A stretch of DNA of 45,853 bases from Actinomycetota bacterium (GCA_018268455.1 JAFDWM010000010.1:1-45853); one strand, 5' to 3'. Positions 1-8,068 are shown, numbered from the stretch's first letter. Notes: generated by a model from the sequence alone, not told the origin. Numbers and translations: made by a program.

Positions 1-36
1 GTCGGCGGGTGAGCGCGGGTCGGCGGGTGAGCGCGA
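1..36. repeat. Two tandem copies of an 18-bp repeat
   Basis: The unit GTCGGCGGGTGAGCGCGR occurs twice head to tail at the window edge and may continue outside it. No coding role is seen. Confidence 0.7.
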
Positions 37-52
37 GTCTGCAGGCGCGCGG

Positions 53-125
53 GCGTGAGAAACCACTTCCTGCATGAGACATCACGCCTGGCGGTGGGTT
101 TCGTGTAGAAAGTGGTGTTTCGCCG
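53..125. repeat. 73-bp palindromic element, family R3, copy 1
   Basis: The left side contains GAGAAACCACTTCC and the right side AGTGGTGTTTCGCC, so the ends can pair as a long imperfect hairpin. The element aligns without gaps to the 73-bp palindrome at 44650-44722, including the shared GAGAAACCACTT and TGGTGT segments. Copy 2 lies beside a nuclease-like gene. The gene to the left of this copy is outside the window, so its association cannot be judged. Confidence 0.75.
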
Positions 126-185
126 GGGCCTGGGCCTGGCAGGTGCCTGGAACGGGTGAGCCCGGGCTACGCGGGGCGGATCTGG

Positions 186-485
186 TCAGGCGGCGTTCGG
201 GCGGGAGTCCTCGTCGCCGGACTCGGCGTCCTCGATGTCCTCGTCGGAGGGAGCAGTGGATCGCGGCGCCTTCTCCGCGCGCTTCGCGTAGATCGCGCGC
301 GATGCATCGGAGAGCGGGTTGCGCAGGAACAGCAGGGAGATGCTGATGCCGATGAGGGCCGCGAAGAGCGCGGCGAGCCACCAGAACTCGCGGAAGATGG
401 GGAAGAAGAACCACAGGATCCCCAGCGGCACGAGGAACGCCAGCAGGCGCAGCACCGAATAGACGAGCAGGGGAGGAAGCTTCAC
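186..485 (-). CDS. DUF4229 family small membrane protein
   Basis: This is a 99-residue protein with two predicted membrane segments, at about residues 8-26 and 36-53. A short basic stretch with RNPLSDASRAIYAKR follows, and then an acidic tail rich in Asp, Glu and Ser. The arrangement matches the actinobacterial DUF4229 family, which often lies near menaquinone genes; its function is not known. The GTG start at 485-483 is chosen because a TAGACT -10 box ends 6 nt upstream, as expected for a leaderless mRNA. The gene is divergent from the PLDc_N gene. Confidence 0.85.
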   Translation of the reverse strand: MKLPPLLVYSVLRLLAFLVPLGILWFFFPIFREFWWLAALFAALIGISISLLFLRNPLSDASRAIYAKRAEKAPRSTAPSDEDIEDAESGDEDSRPNAA

Positions 486-491
486 CGCTCC

Positions 492-497
492 AGTCTA
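492..497 (-). promoter_or_regulatory. -10 box TAGACT, leaderless promoter of the DUF4229 gene
   Basis: TAGACT lies 6 nt before the GTG start, which puts transcription initiation at or next to the start codon. No convincing -35 box is seen. Confidence 0.6.
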
Positions 498-583
498 CGA
501 GGGCGCGTGAGGGGTGCGCTGTGAGCCGGCTATGCCGCAGCCCCCGGGCCGCGGCAGTGCGGGCGCACGCGGCGGGGCAGCAC

Positions 584-665
584 GGGCGCACGGCAGCACA
601 GCGGGAAGCGGCGGCAGAGCGGGCGCACGGCAGCACGGCAGCACAGCGGGAAGCGGCGGCAGAGC
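584..665. repeat. Tandem repeat, two copies of about 37-45 bp
   Basis: A G/C-rich unit beginning GGGCGCACGGCAGCAC and ending GGCGGCAGAGC occurs at 584-620 and again at 621-665, where the second copy has an 8-bp internal duplication (CAGCACGG). It fills the space between two divergent genes. Confidence 0.75.
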
Positions 666-698
666 GGCTGCGAGGGCGCCCGAAGCCCGGCGCGAGCC

Positions 699-704
699 TA
701 GACT
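699..704 (+). promoter_or_regulatory. -10 box TAGACT, leaderless promoter of the PLDc_N-menD pair
   Basis: TAGACT is followed by GGAGGC and then GTG at 711. The GGAGG is too close to the start codon to act as a normal Shine-Dalgarno site, so a leaderless transcript is the better reading. Confidence 0.6.
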
Positions 705-710
705 GGAGGC

Positions 711-1073
711 GTGGCACGTTTCCTTGTGATCGGCGACTTCCTGGCCGCGGTCTTCTGGGTGTTCAGCATCGTCGACTGCGTCGTGCAGCCGGCGACGCGG
801 CACCGGGGCGTGTCCAAGGGCGTGTGGATCGCGATCGTGGTGCTGCTGCCGGTGATCGGCGGCGCGCTCTGGTTCACGATCGGCCGCACACGCAAGGGCC
901 GCACGGCCGATCAGGAGCGCTACCTCACGCTCGATGACACGCCGCCCGCGGCGGAGCGCATCAGTCCCGCGGAGCAGGAGCGCCTGATCCGCGAACTGCA
1001 GGAGGAGCTCGCCCGGTTCGACGACCAGGGCGATACGGGATCCCCAGGGACCACGCCCGGTACCCGTCCGTGA
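711..1073 (+). CDS. PLDc_N (phospholipase D nuclease N-terminal-like) membrane protein
   Basis: This 120-residue protein has two membrane segments, at about residues 5-25 (FLAAVFWVFSIVDCVVQ) and 40-60 (IAIVVLLPVIGGALWFTIG), followed by a basic turn and a charged amphipathic tail (about 85-105). The pattern fits the small PLDc_N family, which has no phospholipase catalytic domain; family members are membrane proteins of unknown function. Its stop overlaps the GTG of menD by 4 nt, so the two are probably translationally coupled. Confidence 0.82.
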   Translation: MARFLVIGDFLAAVFWVFSIVDCVVQPATRHRGVSKGVWIAIVVLLPVIGGALWFTIGRTRKGRTADQERYLTLDDTPPAAERISPAEQERLIRELQEELARFDDQGDTGSPGTTPGTRP

Positions 1074-2683
1074 CGTCGCCCGCCTCGCCCGCGACCGACG
1101 CCGCGGTGCGCCTGCTCGCCGGGCTCGTCGCCCACGGCGTGCGCGAGATCGTGCTGTCGCCGGGCTCCCGGTCGCAGGCGCTCGCCCTCGCCGCCGTGGC
1201 ACTGGCCCGCGCCGGATCCGTGCGCGTGCACGTGCGGATCGACGAGCGCGTCGCCGGATTCACCGCCCTGGGCCTTGCCCGCGAGTCTGGCGTTCCCGCG
1301 GCCGTGATCTGCACCTCCGGCACCGCCGCCGCCGGGTATCTTCCCGCGGCCATGGAGGCGTTCCACGCCGGCGTGCCGCTGATCCTGCTCACCGCCGACC
1401 GGCCGCCCGAGTTGCGCGGTGTGGGCGCGAACCAGGCCACGAACCAGCCCGGCATGTACGGCGCGTGGGTGCGGCTCGGTCTGGACGCGCCCGTGCCGGG
1501 GGAGACGGATCCCGAGACGTTCGCCGCGCTCGCCGCCGACGCGGTGTCCGCCGCGCGGGGCGTCACCGGCCAGGGTCTCGACGGTGTCGCCGGCCCCGTG
1601 CACCTGAACCTGCCCACACGCGAACCGCTCTCCGGCGCCCAGCCGGATCCGCTCCTCGCCACCGCCGGGCCGGCCCCCCGGCCGTCGGTCTCCGCGCCGC
1701 TGCGGGTCGCCGCCGGCGCACGCACGGTCGTCGTCGCCGGCGCCGACGCCGGGACGGACGCCGCACGCCTCGCCCGAGACGGCGGCTGGCCGCTGCTGGC
1801 CGAGATCGTCAGCGGCTCCCGGCTCGCCGACGCCAACGCGGTGCCCGACTACCGCGCGCGTCTGCGCGACCCCGAGCTCGCCGGCGGCATCGAGCGCGTG
1901 ATCGTGTGCGGGCATCCCACGCTGAGCCGCGAGGTCACCGGGCTGCTGCGTCGCACCGATCTGGGGATCATCGCCGTGCGTCGTGGCGGCGAGCGACTGA
2001 ACCTGTCCGGTGCGACCGTCGACGCACGCGGCATCGTGGTGGCGCCGGGCACGGCGGATGCAGACTGGCTCGCCGCGTGGCTGCGGCCGCTCGCCGCCGC
2101 GGACGAGGCAGACGTCGGGGCAGACATCCCCGCGGGCGCCCTCGACCGGCCGGGGCTCGTGCAGGCGGTGTGGGCGGCGAGCGGATCCGAGGACCGGCTG
2201 CTCTTCGGATCCTCCCGCCTGGTGCGGGTCGCCGACCAGGTGCTCGAGCCCGGAGCCGTGCGGGTGCACGCGAACCGCGGTCTCGCCGGCATCGACGGCA
2301 CGATCGCGACCGGCGTCGGCATCGCGCTCGCCGCGGCGGCGGGCGGATCCTCCGGCATCACCCGGGTGCTGCTGGGCGACCTGTCGTTCCTGCACGACGT
2401 CGGTGCGCTGCTGCTCCCCGCGGATGAGCCGGCGCCGCGGATCCAGGTGGTCGTCGGCAACGATGGCGGCGGCACGATCTTCGACGGGCTCGAGGTCGCC
2501 GGAACCGCCGGATCCGCCGCCCTCGACCGCGCCTTCTACACCCCGCAGTCGGTACGGCTCGACGCGCTGGCCTCGGCCTACGGCTGGGGTTTCCGCCGCG
2601 CCGCGACGCGCGCGGACCTCGACGCCGCTCTCGGCGCCGAGACGGCGCGCCCGCAGCTGATCGAGGTGCCGCTGCCACGCTGA
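1070..2683 (+). CDS. menD: 2-succinyl-5-enolpyruvyl-6-hydroxy-3-cyclohexene-1-carboxylate synthase
   Basis: This ThDP-dependent enzyme joins isochorismate and 2-oxoglutarate in the first committed step of menaquinone synthesis. At 537 residues it has normal MenD length. The N-terminal domain shows REIVLSPGSRSQALALAA and then DERVAGFTALGLA, whose Glu is expected to activate the ThDP ring. The middle domain is Ala/Gly rich. The C-terminal ThDP-binding motif begins LLGDLSFLHD and ends VVGNDGGGTIFDG. It starts at GTG 1070, overlapping the upstream gene by 4 nt. menF and menG are nearby, but menB, menC, menE and menA are not in the window. Confidence 0.95.
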   Translation: MTSPASPATDAAVRLLAGLVAHGVREIVLSPGSRSQALALAAVALARAGSVRVHVRIDERVAGFTALGLARESGVPAAVICTSGTAAAGYLPAAMEAFHAGVPLILLTADRPPELRGVGANQATNQPGMYGAWVRLGLDAPVPGETDPETFAALAADAVSAARGVTGQGLDGVAGPVHLNLPTREPLSGAQPDPLLATAGPAPRPSVSAPLRVAAGARTVVVAGADAGTDAARLARDGGWPLLAEIVSGSRLADANAVPDYRARLRDPELAGGIERVIVCGHPTLSREVTGLLRRTDLGIIAVRRGGERLNLSGATVDARGIVVAPGTADADWLAAWLRPLAAADEADVGADIPAGALDRPGLVQAVWAASGSEDRLLFGSSRLVRVADQVLEPGAVRVHANRGLAGIDGTIATGVGIALAAAAGGSSGITRVLLGDLSFLHDVGALLLPADEPAPRIQVVVGNDGGGTIFDGLEVAGTAGSAALDRAFYTPQSVRLDALASAYGWGFRRAATRADLDAALGAETARPQLIEVPLPR

Positions 2684-2704
2684 GCCCGTCGCCCGGCCGT
2701 CTCT

Positions 2705-2774
2705 CCCGTCTTCGACGTGTGCGCTTCGCCGCATTCCGCGCGCCGATGCAGCCAACGGCGCACATCGAAGAGGG
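2705..2774. repeat. Single palindromic element of about 70 bp
   Basis: The left arm, around TCTTCGACGTGTGCGC, pairs with the right arm GCGCACATCGAAGAG with a two-base bulge, and the ends CTC/GAG extend the stem. It lies between menD and the kinase gene and could act as a terminator. No second copy was seen in the window. Confidence 0.5.
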
Positions 2775-2830
2775 GATCCAGTCTCCGTGAGGGACTCGAA
2801 TCCGGGCGACCCATGCGGCAGGATGAGCGG

Positions 2831-3688
2831 ATGAGTGCTCACTCCGCAGGATGGACCGCGCCCGCCTCGACCGTGCTCCGCGTGCCGGCCGGGGGATTGG
2901 CCGCCGTCGACCCCGACGCCACGCCGGGATACGACGGAGGCAAGGATCACGGCGCGGTGAGCCTCGCCTCCGGTCTCGCGGCGCTGAGCCCGCTGCAGGA
3001 GCGGCTGTTCGCGCAGGCCGCGACCGGCACGGCGACAGGCCGGGTGCTGCTCGTGCTGCAGGCGATGGACTCCGCAGGCAAGGGCGGGATCGTGCGGCAC
3101 GTGGTCGGCGGCGTGGATCCGCAGGGCGTCGCGCTCGCCGCGTTCAAGGCGCCGACCGCCGAGGAACGGGAACACGACTTCCTCTGGCGTGTGCAGAAGC
3201 GCGTGCCTGCGCCCGGCATGATCGGCGTCTTCGACCGTTCGCACTACGAGGACGTGCTCATCGCGCGGGTGCGCGCGCTGGCGCCGGCGGAGGAGATCGA
3301 GCGCCGCTACGGTGCGATCGTCGACTTCGAGCAGCGCCTCGCCGATGAGGGCACGCGCATCGTGAAGGTCATGCTGCACATCTCCCGCGATGAGCAGAAG
3401 GACCGCCTGATGGAGCGGCTCGACCGTCCGGACAAGCACTGGAAGTACAACCCCGGCGACGTCGATGAGCGCCTGCTCTGGGATCAGTACATGGCGGCGT
3501 ACGACACCGTGTTCGCGCGCACCTCGACGGATGCGGCGCCGTGGCACGTCATTCCGGCGAACCGCAAGTGGTACGCGCGGCTCGCCGTGCAGGAGCTGCT
3601 GCTGGGTGCGCTGGAGGACATCGATCCGCAGTGGCCGGTCGCCGACTACGACGTCGAAGCAGAGAAGAAGCGCCTCGCCGCAAGCTGA
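2831..3688 (+). CDS. PPK2 family polyphosphate:nucleotide phosphotransferase
   Basis: The product has 285 residues, typical of single-domain PPK2 enzymes, which move phosphate between polyphosphate and nucleotides. Visible motifs are a Walker A (LQAMDSAGKGG), the Walker B region (VFDRSHYEDVLIARVR), the lid region (KHWKYNPGDVDER) and the C-terminal WHVIPANRKWYARLAVQELL. The start ATG 2831 is chosen because the conserved region begins soon after it; an earlier in-frame ATG at 2813 would add a non-conserved tail. A weak -10-like CAGGAT ends 6 nt before ATG. The substrate class (AMP, ADP or other) cannot be set from sequence reading alone. Confidence 0.9.
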   Translation: MSAHSAGWTAPASTVLRVPAGGLAAVDPDATPGYDGGKDHGAVSLASGLAALSPLQERLFAQAATGTATGRVLLVLQAMDSAGKGGIVRHVVGGVDPQGVALAAFKAPTAEEREHDFLWRVQKRVPAPGMIGVFDRSHYEDVLIARVRALAPAEEIERRYGAIVDFEQRLADEGTRIVKVMLHISRDEQKDRLMERLDRPDKHWKYNPGDVDERLLWDQYMAAYDTVFARTSTDAAPWHVIPANRKWYARLAVQELLLGALEDIDPQWPVADYDVEAEKKRLAAS

Positions 3689-3763
3689 GTCCGGGTCTCG
3701 GGCCGTCCGAACGCGGACCGGCGTCCGACGCGGACGGGTGTCCGAGCCGGACCGGCGACGGGA

Positions 3764-5074
3764 TCAGGCCAGGGCGTCGACGATCGGGCGGAACTTCACC
3801 CGGGTCTCGAGCAGCTCGGCCTCGGGGTCGCTCCCGGCCACGATGCCCGCGCCGGCGTACGCGGTGAGCGTGATCGGCGCATCCGATGCCGGACTCGGTC
3901 CCGCATCGGATCCGGGCCCCGATGCCGCATCGGATCCAGCGCCGGCGATCTCGAACTGCGCGCAGCGCAGTGCGATCGACCACTCGCCGTTGCCGTCGGC
4001 GTCGAACCAGCCGACCGGTCCGGCGTAGCGGCCGCGGTCGAACGGCTCCAGCTCGCGGATCGCGGCGATGGCGACCTCGGTCGGCGTGCCGGCGACGGCG
4101 GCGGTCGGGTGCAGCGCCATCGCGAGATCGAGCGCGGATGCGCCGTCGGCGAGCCGGGCCCGCACGTCGGTGGCGAGATGGAACAGGTTCGGCAGCTCGA
4201 GGACGAACGGCCCGCCGGTGGCGTCGAGCTCGTCGGTGTGCGGGGTGAGCGAGGCCACGAGGCTGCGCACCGCGAACGCGTGCTCGTCGTTGTTCTTGGG
4301 GCTGTCGGCGAGGCCCGCGGCCGCGCGCGCGTCGGCCACGGCGTCGGCGCCGCGCGGAGCCGTGCCGGCCAGCACGCGCGCGGTCACCTCCCCGTCGTGC
4401 ACGGTCACGAGCGTCTCCGGGCAGGCGCCGATGAGCCCGTCCACGGCATACGTCCACGTGTCGGGGTACTCGGTGCTGAGCGCACGCACCAGCCGGCGCA
4501 AGTCGGATCCGGCGGGCACCGTGCCGACCAGATCGCGCGCGAGCACGACCTTGCCGTAGCGGCCGTCGGCGATCTCGGACAGCGCCGCCCGCACGGAGGC
4601 CTGATAGCCCTGCGCGGTCTGCGCGCCGGGGCCGAGCGTGCCGGCCCAGTGCGGGCCCAGCGCTGTGGGGGCGGGGTCGGGGGTCGCGTCCGGATCGGCG
4701 GCCATACGGATGCGGGTGATCCAGGTCTGTCCGCCGTGCCGGCCGATCACGGTGCGCGGCACGATGAGCACGCTGTCGGCGGCGGATCCCTCATCGAACA
4801 CGAGCGCCGCGAAGGCGACCAGGCCGGATCCGGGCAGGTGCACCGCGTCGTCGACGACCGCCGACTCGCGGATCTCCTCCCAGGCCCGGGCGAGCGCGAC
4901 GGAGCGCGGTTCGGGCCCGGCCGGCACCCGCACGACGTGCGCGACCTCGGATCCGACGCCGACGATGCCGTCGCCGCGGCGCAGCCACGCGCGCGGATCG
5001 GCCGGATCCGCGTAGGCCAGCAGGTCGTCGGCGGGCTCGAACGCGTGCGACTGCACGAGGAGACCGAGACTCAC
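3764..5074 (-). CDS. menF: Isochorismate synthase
   Basis: This enzyme converts chorismate to isochorismate, the substrate of MenD. The 436-residue protein has the chorismate-binding fold in its second half: GACPETLVTVHDGEV, ARVLAGTAPRG, ALHPTAAVAGTPTEVAI, RGRYAGPVGWFDADGNGEW and, near the end, AYAGAGIVAGSDPEAELLET. The start is GTG 5074, 6 nt after TAGGCT. About residues 378-400, between two core strands, there is a Gly/Ser/Asp/Ala/Pro-rich insertion encoded by GGATCC-rich DNA, which looks like a late expansion. EntC/DhbC of siderophore synthesis has the same fold; the menD/menG context favours MenF. Confidence 0.92.
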   Translation of the reverse strand: MSLGLLVQSHAFEPADDLLAYADPADPRAWLRRGDGIVGVGSEVAHVVRVPAGPEPRSVALARAWEEIRESAVVDDAVHLPGSGLVAFAALVFDEGSAADSVLIVPRTVIGRHGGQTWITRIRMAADPDATPDPAPTALGPHWAGTLGPGAQTAQGYQASVRAALSEIADGRYGKVVLARDLVGTVPAGSDLRRLVRALSTEYPDTWTYAVDGLIGACPETLVTVHDGEVTARVLAGTAPRGADAVADARAAAGLADSPKNNDEHAFAVRSLVASLTPHTDELDATGGPFVLELPNLFHLATDVRARLADGASALDLAMALHPTAAVAGTPTEVAIAAIRELEPFDRGRYAGPVGWFDADGNGEWSIALRCAQFEIAGAGSDAASGPGSDAGPSPASDAPITLTAYAGAGIVAGSDPEAELLETRVKFRPIVDALA

Positions 5075-5080
5075 AGCACC

Positions 5081-5086
5081 AGCCTA
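5081..5086 (-). promoter_or_regulatory. -10 box TAGGCT, leaderless promoter of menF
   Basis: TAGGCT is followed by 6 nt (GGTGCT) and the GTG start of menF on the minus strand. Confidence 0.6.
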
Positions 5087-5228
5087 ATGTCCCGCCGCGA
5101 CGCCGTTCGCGAGCCCCGCCTGCGGTGGCCGCGGGAGAGGTCGGGATCCTCGACCCGAGGTGCGGAGGGGCGGCGCCGGCCGGGCTCGCCAAGGCCGGGG
5201 CTCGCCGGGGCGGATCCGCATCTCGCCG

Positions 5229-5234
5229 TAGAGT
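5229..5234 (+). promoter_or_regulatory. -10 box TAGAGT, leaderless promoter of the DUF402 gene
   Basis: TAGAGT is followed by 6 nt (GGCACG) and then GTG at 5241. Confidence 0.6.
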
Positions 5235-5240
5235 GGCACG

Positions 5241-5828
5241 GTGAGCGAGCAGCGACCGGAGCCCGGAACCGCGGTGATCTTCCAGTTCCGCAAGTGGGAC
5301 GGCTCACCGCACTGGCGGCACGAGAGCGTCTACCTCGGCGAGGACGAGTGGGGCATCTGGCTCGGCCAGCCGACCGGGTGGGGCAGCTCACGCCCCGGGC
5401 GCTCGTTCATCGGATCCGGACCGTTCGTCACGCTCCTCTCGCCGAGCGGGGACTGGGCGATGACCGCGAACCGGCATCGCCGCGACGGCATGCGCGTGTA
5501 CGTCGACCTCACCTGGGACGTGCATCCGGGCGCCGTGGACGGATCCCCGGACCCGCTCCTGTTCACCGGCATCGACATGGATCTGGACGTCGTGCGCACC
5601 GAGGGGGAGCGCGGCACCTGGATCGACGACGAGGACGAGTGGGCCGAGCATCGCGTGCAGTACGGCTACCCGGATGACGTGCAGCGGCATCTGGAGGCGC
5701 TCGCCGCAGCACTCGAACAGCGGGTGCGGGCACAGGCGGGTCCGTTCTCGGAGGCCGTGTACGGCCCGTGGCTGGACCGGGTGCGGTCCCTCGGGCTCGA
5801 ACGGCCCGCTGCCGGATCCGACGACTGA
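5241..5828 (+). CDS. DUF402 domain protein
   Basis: This 195-residue soluble protein has the DUF402 pattern: an N-terminal barrel-like part (GTAVIFQFRKWDGSPHW), then YVDLTWDVHPG, FTGIDMDLDVV and the acidic DDEDEWAEHRVQYGYP. Acidic residues in this fold bind metal in characterised relatives, some of which hydrolyse nucleoside diphosphates (FomD-like) or act on RNA ends. Which reaction applies here is not visible. It starts at GTG 5241 behind a leaderless -10 box and is divergent from menF. Confidence 0.85.
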   Translation: MSEQRPEPGTAVIFQFRKWDGSPHWRHESVYLGEDEWGIWLGQPTGWGSSRPGRSFIGSGPFVTLLSPSGDWAMTANRHRRDGMRVYVDLTWDVHPGAVDGSPDPLLFTGIDMDLDVVRTEGERGTWIDDEDEWAEHRVQYGYPDDVQRHLEALAAALEQRVRAQAGPFSEAVYGPWLDRVRSLGLERPAAGSDD

Positions 5829-5911
5829 CGTCCACGGCCTCGCGCCCGGGGCCCGGCACGCGGGCGCCGGAGACGAGAGCACGCGCCCACGGCGCGCCGG
5901 GCGTTCCTGCG

Positions 5912-5917
5912 TAGACT
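5912..5917 (+). promoter_or_regulatory. -10 box TAGACT, leaderless promoter of menG
   Basis: TAGACT is followed by 7 nt and the GTG start at 5925. Confidence 0.6.
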
Positions 5918-5924
5918 CGACCGG

Positions 5925-6650
5925 GTGAGTGCGAACGAGCAGCCCAACCGCGCCGACCTCGGCAAGGATCCGTCGCGTGTGAGCGGCATGTTCGACCAGG
6001 TCGCCGCGGGATACGACCGCACCAACACGGTGATGACCGTCGGCAACGACGCCCTCTGGCGCGCGGCCACGACGCGCGCGGTCGCTCCGAAGCGCGGAGA
6101 GCGGATCCTCGACCTCGGCGCCGGCACCGCGTCGTCGTCCGCGTCGCTCGCCCGCAGCGGGGCCGAGGTGGTCGCGGCCGACTTCTCGCCCGGCATGCTC
6201 GCCGAGGGCCGGCGTCGGCACGGCGACCTGCCGAATCTCAGCTTCGTCGAGGCCGACGCGATGAACCTGCCGTTCGACGACGCCTCGTTCGACGCCGTGA
6301 CGATGTCGTACAGCCTGCGCAACGTGCAGCAGCCGAAGAAGGCGCTCGCCGAGTTGTTCCGCGTGACCAAGCCCGGCGGGCGCGTCGTCATCAACGAGTT
6401 CTCCACGCCTCCCGCACCGCTGCTGCGCGGCTTCTACCGCTTCTACAACGGGCAGGTGCTGCCGCGGGTGGCCCGCGTCGCCGGCACCAACAGCGAGGCC
6501 TACGACTACCTGAACGAGTCGATCCGCGACTGGCCCGACCAGCGCACGCTCGCGCGCTGGATGCGCGAGGCCGGGTGGATCGACGTGGCCTGGCGCAACC
6601 TGTCGTTCGGCATCGTCGCGCTGCATCGCGCCCGCAAGCCGCTCGCCTGA
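5925..6650 (+). CDS. menG: Demethylmenaquinone methyltransferase (UbiE/MenG family)
   Basis: This enzyme methylates demethylmenaquinone with S-adenosylmethionine in the last step of menaquinone synthesis. The 241-residue class I methyltransferase shows motif I (RILDLGAGTASSSASLA), the following acidic strand (VVAADFSPGMLAEGR), EADAMNLPFDDASFDAVTM, SLRNV and FRVTKPGGRVVINEFSTP, in the order usual for MenG. It starts at GTG 5925 in a leaderless context. The neighbouring polyprenyl diphosphate synthase probably makes the side chain of the same quinone. Confidence 0.93.
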   Translation: MSANEQPNRADLGKDPSRVSGMFDQVAAGYDRTNTVMTVGNDALWRAATTRAVAPKRGERILDLGAGTASSSASLARSGAEVVAADFSPGMLAEGRRRHGDLPNLSFVEADAMNLPFDDASFDAVTMSYSLRNVQQPKKALAELFRVTKPGGRVVINEFSTPPAPLLRGFYRFYNGQVLPRVARVAGTNSEAYDYLNESIRDWPDQRTLARWMREAGWIDVAWRNLSFGIVALHRARKPLA

Positions 6651-6660
6651 GCGCGCATCC

Positions 6661-6745
6661 GCGGATCCGGGCCTGCGATCCCGGATCCCGGACCTGCGAT
6701 CCCGGATCCCGGGTCACGGGTCCCGGATCCCGCTCCGGCACCCTG
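6661..6745. repeat. GGATCC-rich tandem degenerate repeat
   Basis: A unit of about 20 bp (CCTGCGATCCCGGATCCCGG) is repeated with variation, each copy carrying GGATCC. It is the first part of the 334-bp gap between menG and the prenyl synthase gene. Confidence 0.65.
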
Positions 6746-6771
6746 GTCCCGCTCGCCGCGTGCCCTGGTCG

Positions 6772-6896
6772 CACGCTCGCGCTGTCGATTCCTGGTAACG
6801 CTGCACAGTTATCTGGCGCGGTTTCAGGAACGAGCAGCGCGAGCGTGGGGTGGCTCAGGTATCTGGCGCGGTTTCAGGAAAGAGCAGCGCGAGTGC
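6772..6896. repeat. 76-bp palindromic element (R4) plus a second copy of its right half
   Basis: At 6772-6847 perfect 13-bp ends, CACGCTCGCGCTG and CAGCGCGAGCGTG, enclose an imperfect stem (TCCTG with CAGGA). The right half from TATCTGGCGCGG to GCAGCGCGAG is repeated 50 bp later, at 6860-6896, with one or two changes. No nuclease-like gene is adjacent. The element lies just upstream of the polyprenyl synthase promoter. Confidence 0.75.
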
Positions 6897-6971
6897 ACAC
6901 CGCAACCCCCGGCGTCAGCCCGCACAGATCCCCCGGCGCGCGGGCAGGACTTCGCCATACCCGAGCCCAGG

Positions 6972-6977
6972 TAGGCT
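6972..6977 (+). promoter_or_regulatory. -10 box TAGGCT, leaderless promoter of the polyprenyl synthase gene
   Basis: TAGGCT is followed by 7 nt (GGAGGAT) and GTG at 6985. Confidence 0.58.
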
Positions 6978-6984
6978 GGAGGAT

Positions 6985-8046
6985 GTGACTTCGAGCCCCG
7001 CCGCCACGGGTTCGCGACTTGCGAGCCGCCTCGGCTTCAGTGACCGCGTCTTCGTCGGCCCCGCCGCGCGCAAGCTCGCCCGCGAGATCGAGGCCGGACT
7101 CGACCTGGTCGAAGCCGGTCTGGTCGAAGACCTGCACGTCGCCGACTCGGTCGCCGACGCCGCCACCCGCTACCTGTACGACGCGGGCGGCAAGCGCGTG
7201 CGCCCCGTGCTCGCCCTGCTCACCGCGCAGCTCGGCGAGGGCAACGTCCCGGCCGTGATCGACATCGCCAAGGCGCTCGAGCTCACGCATCTCGGCTCGC
7301 TCTACCACGACGACGTCATGGACGGCGCCGACCGCCGCCGTGGGGTGCCCGCCGCGCACGCCGTGTGGGGCAACAACGTCGCGATCCTCACCGGCGACAT
7401 CCTGTTCTCCCGTGCCAGTCAGCTCATGTCGCACCACGGTGACCAGGCGATCCGGCTGCAGGCCGACACCTTCGAGCGCCTCGTGCTCGGGCAGATGCAC
7501 GAGACCGTGGGGCCCAAGGAGAGCGACGACCCGATCGCGTTCTACATCCAGGTGCTGGCAGACAAGACCGGATCCCTCATTGCCGCGGCCACGCAGGCCG
7601 GCGCGATCTTCTCCGGCGCATCGGATGCCTACCACGAGCCCCTGCGGGTGTACGGCGAGAAGGTCGGCGTCGCCTTCCAGCTGCTCGACGACGTGATCGA
7701 CCTGTCGGCCAGCCCCGAGGACACCGGCAAGGTGCCGGGCACGGATCTGCGTGCCGGCGTTCCGACCATGCCGTCACTGCTGCTCGGCGCCGAGACCGAC
7801 GAGGCCTCCGTCGCGCTGGCCGCGGAGATCGCGGACGGGGTCGAGCGGATCGCCGCGGGCGAGGATCCCGCCATCCTCGACGACGCCCTGGCGCGCCTGC
7901 GCGATCACGCCGTGACCCAGAAGACGCTCGATCTCGCCCGCCAGTGGACGCAGGAGGCGATCGCCGAGCTCACGGTGCTGCCCAAGGGGCCCGTGCGCGA
8001 GGCGCTGACCCGGTTCGCCGAGTCGCTCGCCGACCGCAGCAGCTGA
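6985..8046 (+). CDS. Long-chain polyprenyl diphosphate synthase
   Basis: This trans-prenyltransferase extends allylic diphosphates with isopentenyl diphosphate and probably makes the menaquinone side chain. The 353-residue protein has the GGKRVRP substrate motif, the first Asp-rich motif DDVMD (D109-D113, in LYHDDVMDGADRRRG) and the second, DDVID (D235-D239). The start is GTG 6985, because conserved sequence begins soon after it and a -10 box lies 7 nt upstream; a longer reading back to 6850 would run through the R4 repeat. Chain length cannot be read with confidence. Heptaprenyl to nonaprenyl products are usual in this family. Confidence 0.92.
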   Translation: MTSSPAATGSRLASRLGFSDRVFVGPAARKLAREIEAGLDLVEAGLVEDLHVADSVADAATRYLYDAGGKRVRPVLALLTAQLGEGNVPAVIDIAKALELTHLGSLYHDDVMDGADRRRGVPAAHAVWGNNVAILTGDILFSRASQLMSHHGDQAIRLQADTFERLVLGQMHETVGPKESDDPIAFYIQVLADKTGSLIAAATQAGAIFSGASDAYHEPLRVYGEKVGVAFQLLDDVIDLSASPEDTGKVPGTDLRAGVPTMPSLLLGAETDEASVALAAEIADGVERIAAGEDPAILDDALARLRDHAVTQKTLDLARQWTQEAIAELTVLPKGPVREALTRFAESLADRSS

Positions 8047-8068
8047 GCGCTGCCGGAAAGGAACACGC

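Noticed and set aside
920-3547. Very long open frame on the minus strand across menD and the PPK2 gene
   Set aside because: Antisense frames stay open by chance in 70% G+C DNA; the product is low-complexity Arg/Gly/Ala and the plus-strand genes have clear motifs.
6850-6984. Longer N-terminus of the polyprenyl synthase
   Set aside because: It would translate the R4 repeat; GTG 6985 has a matching -10 box and conserved sequence follows it.
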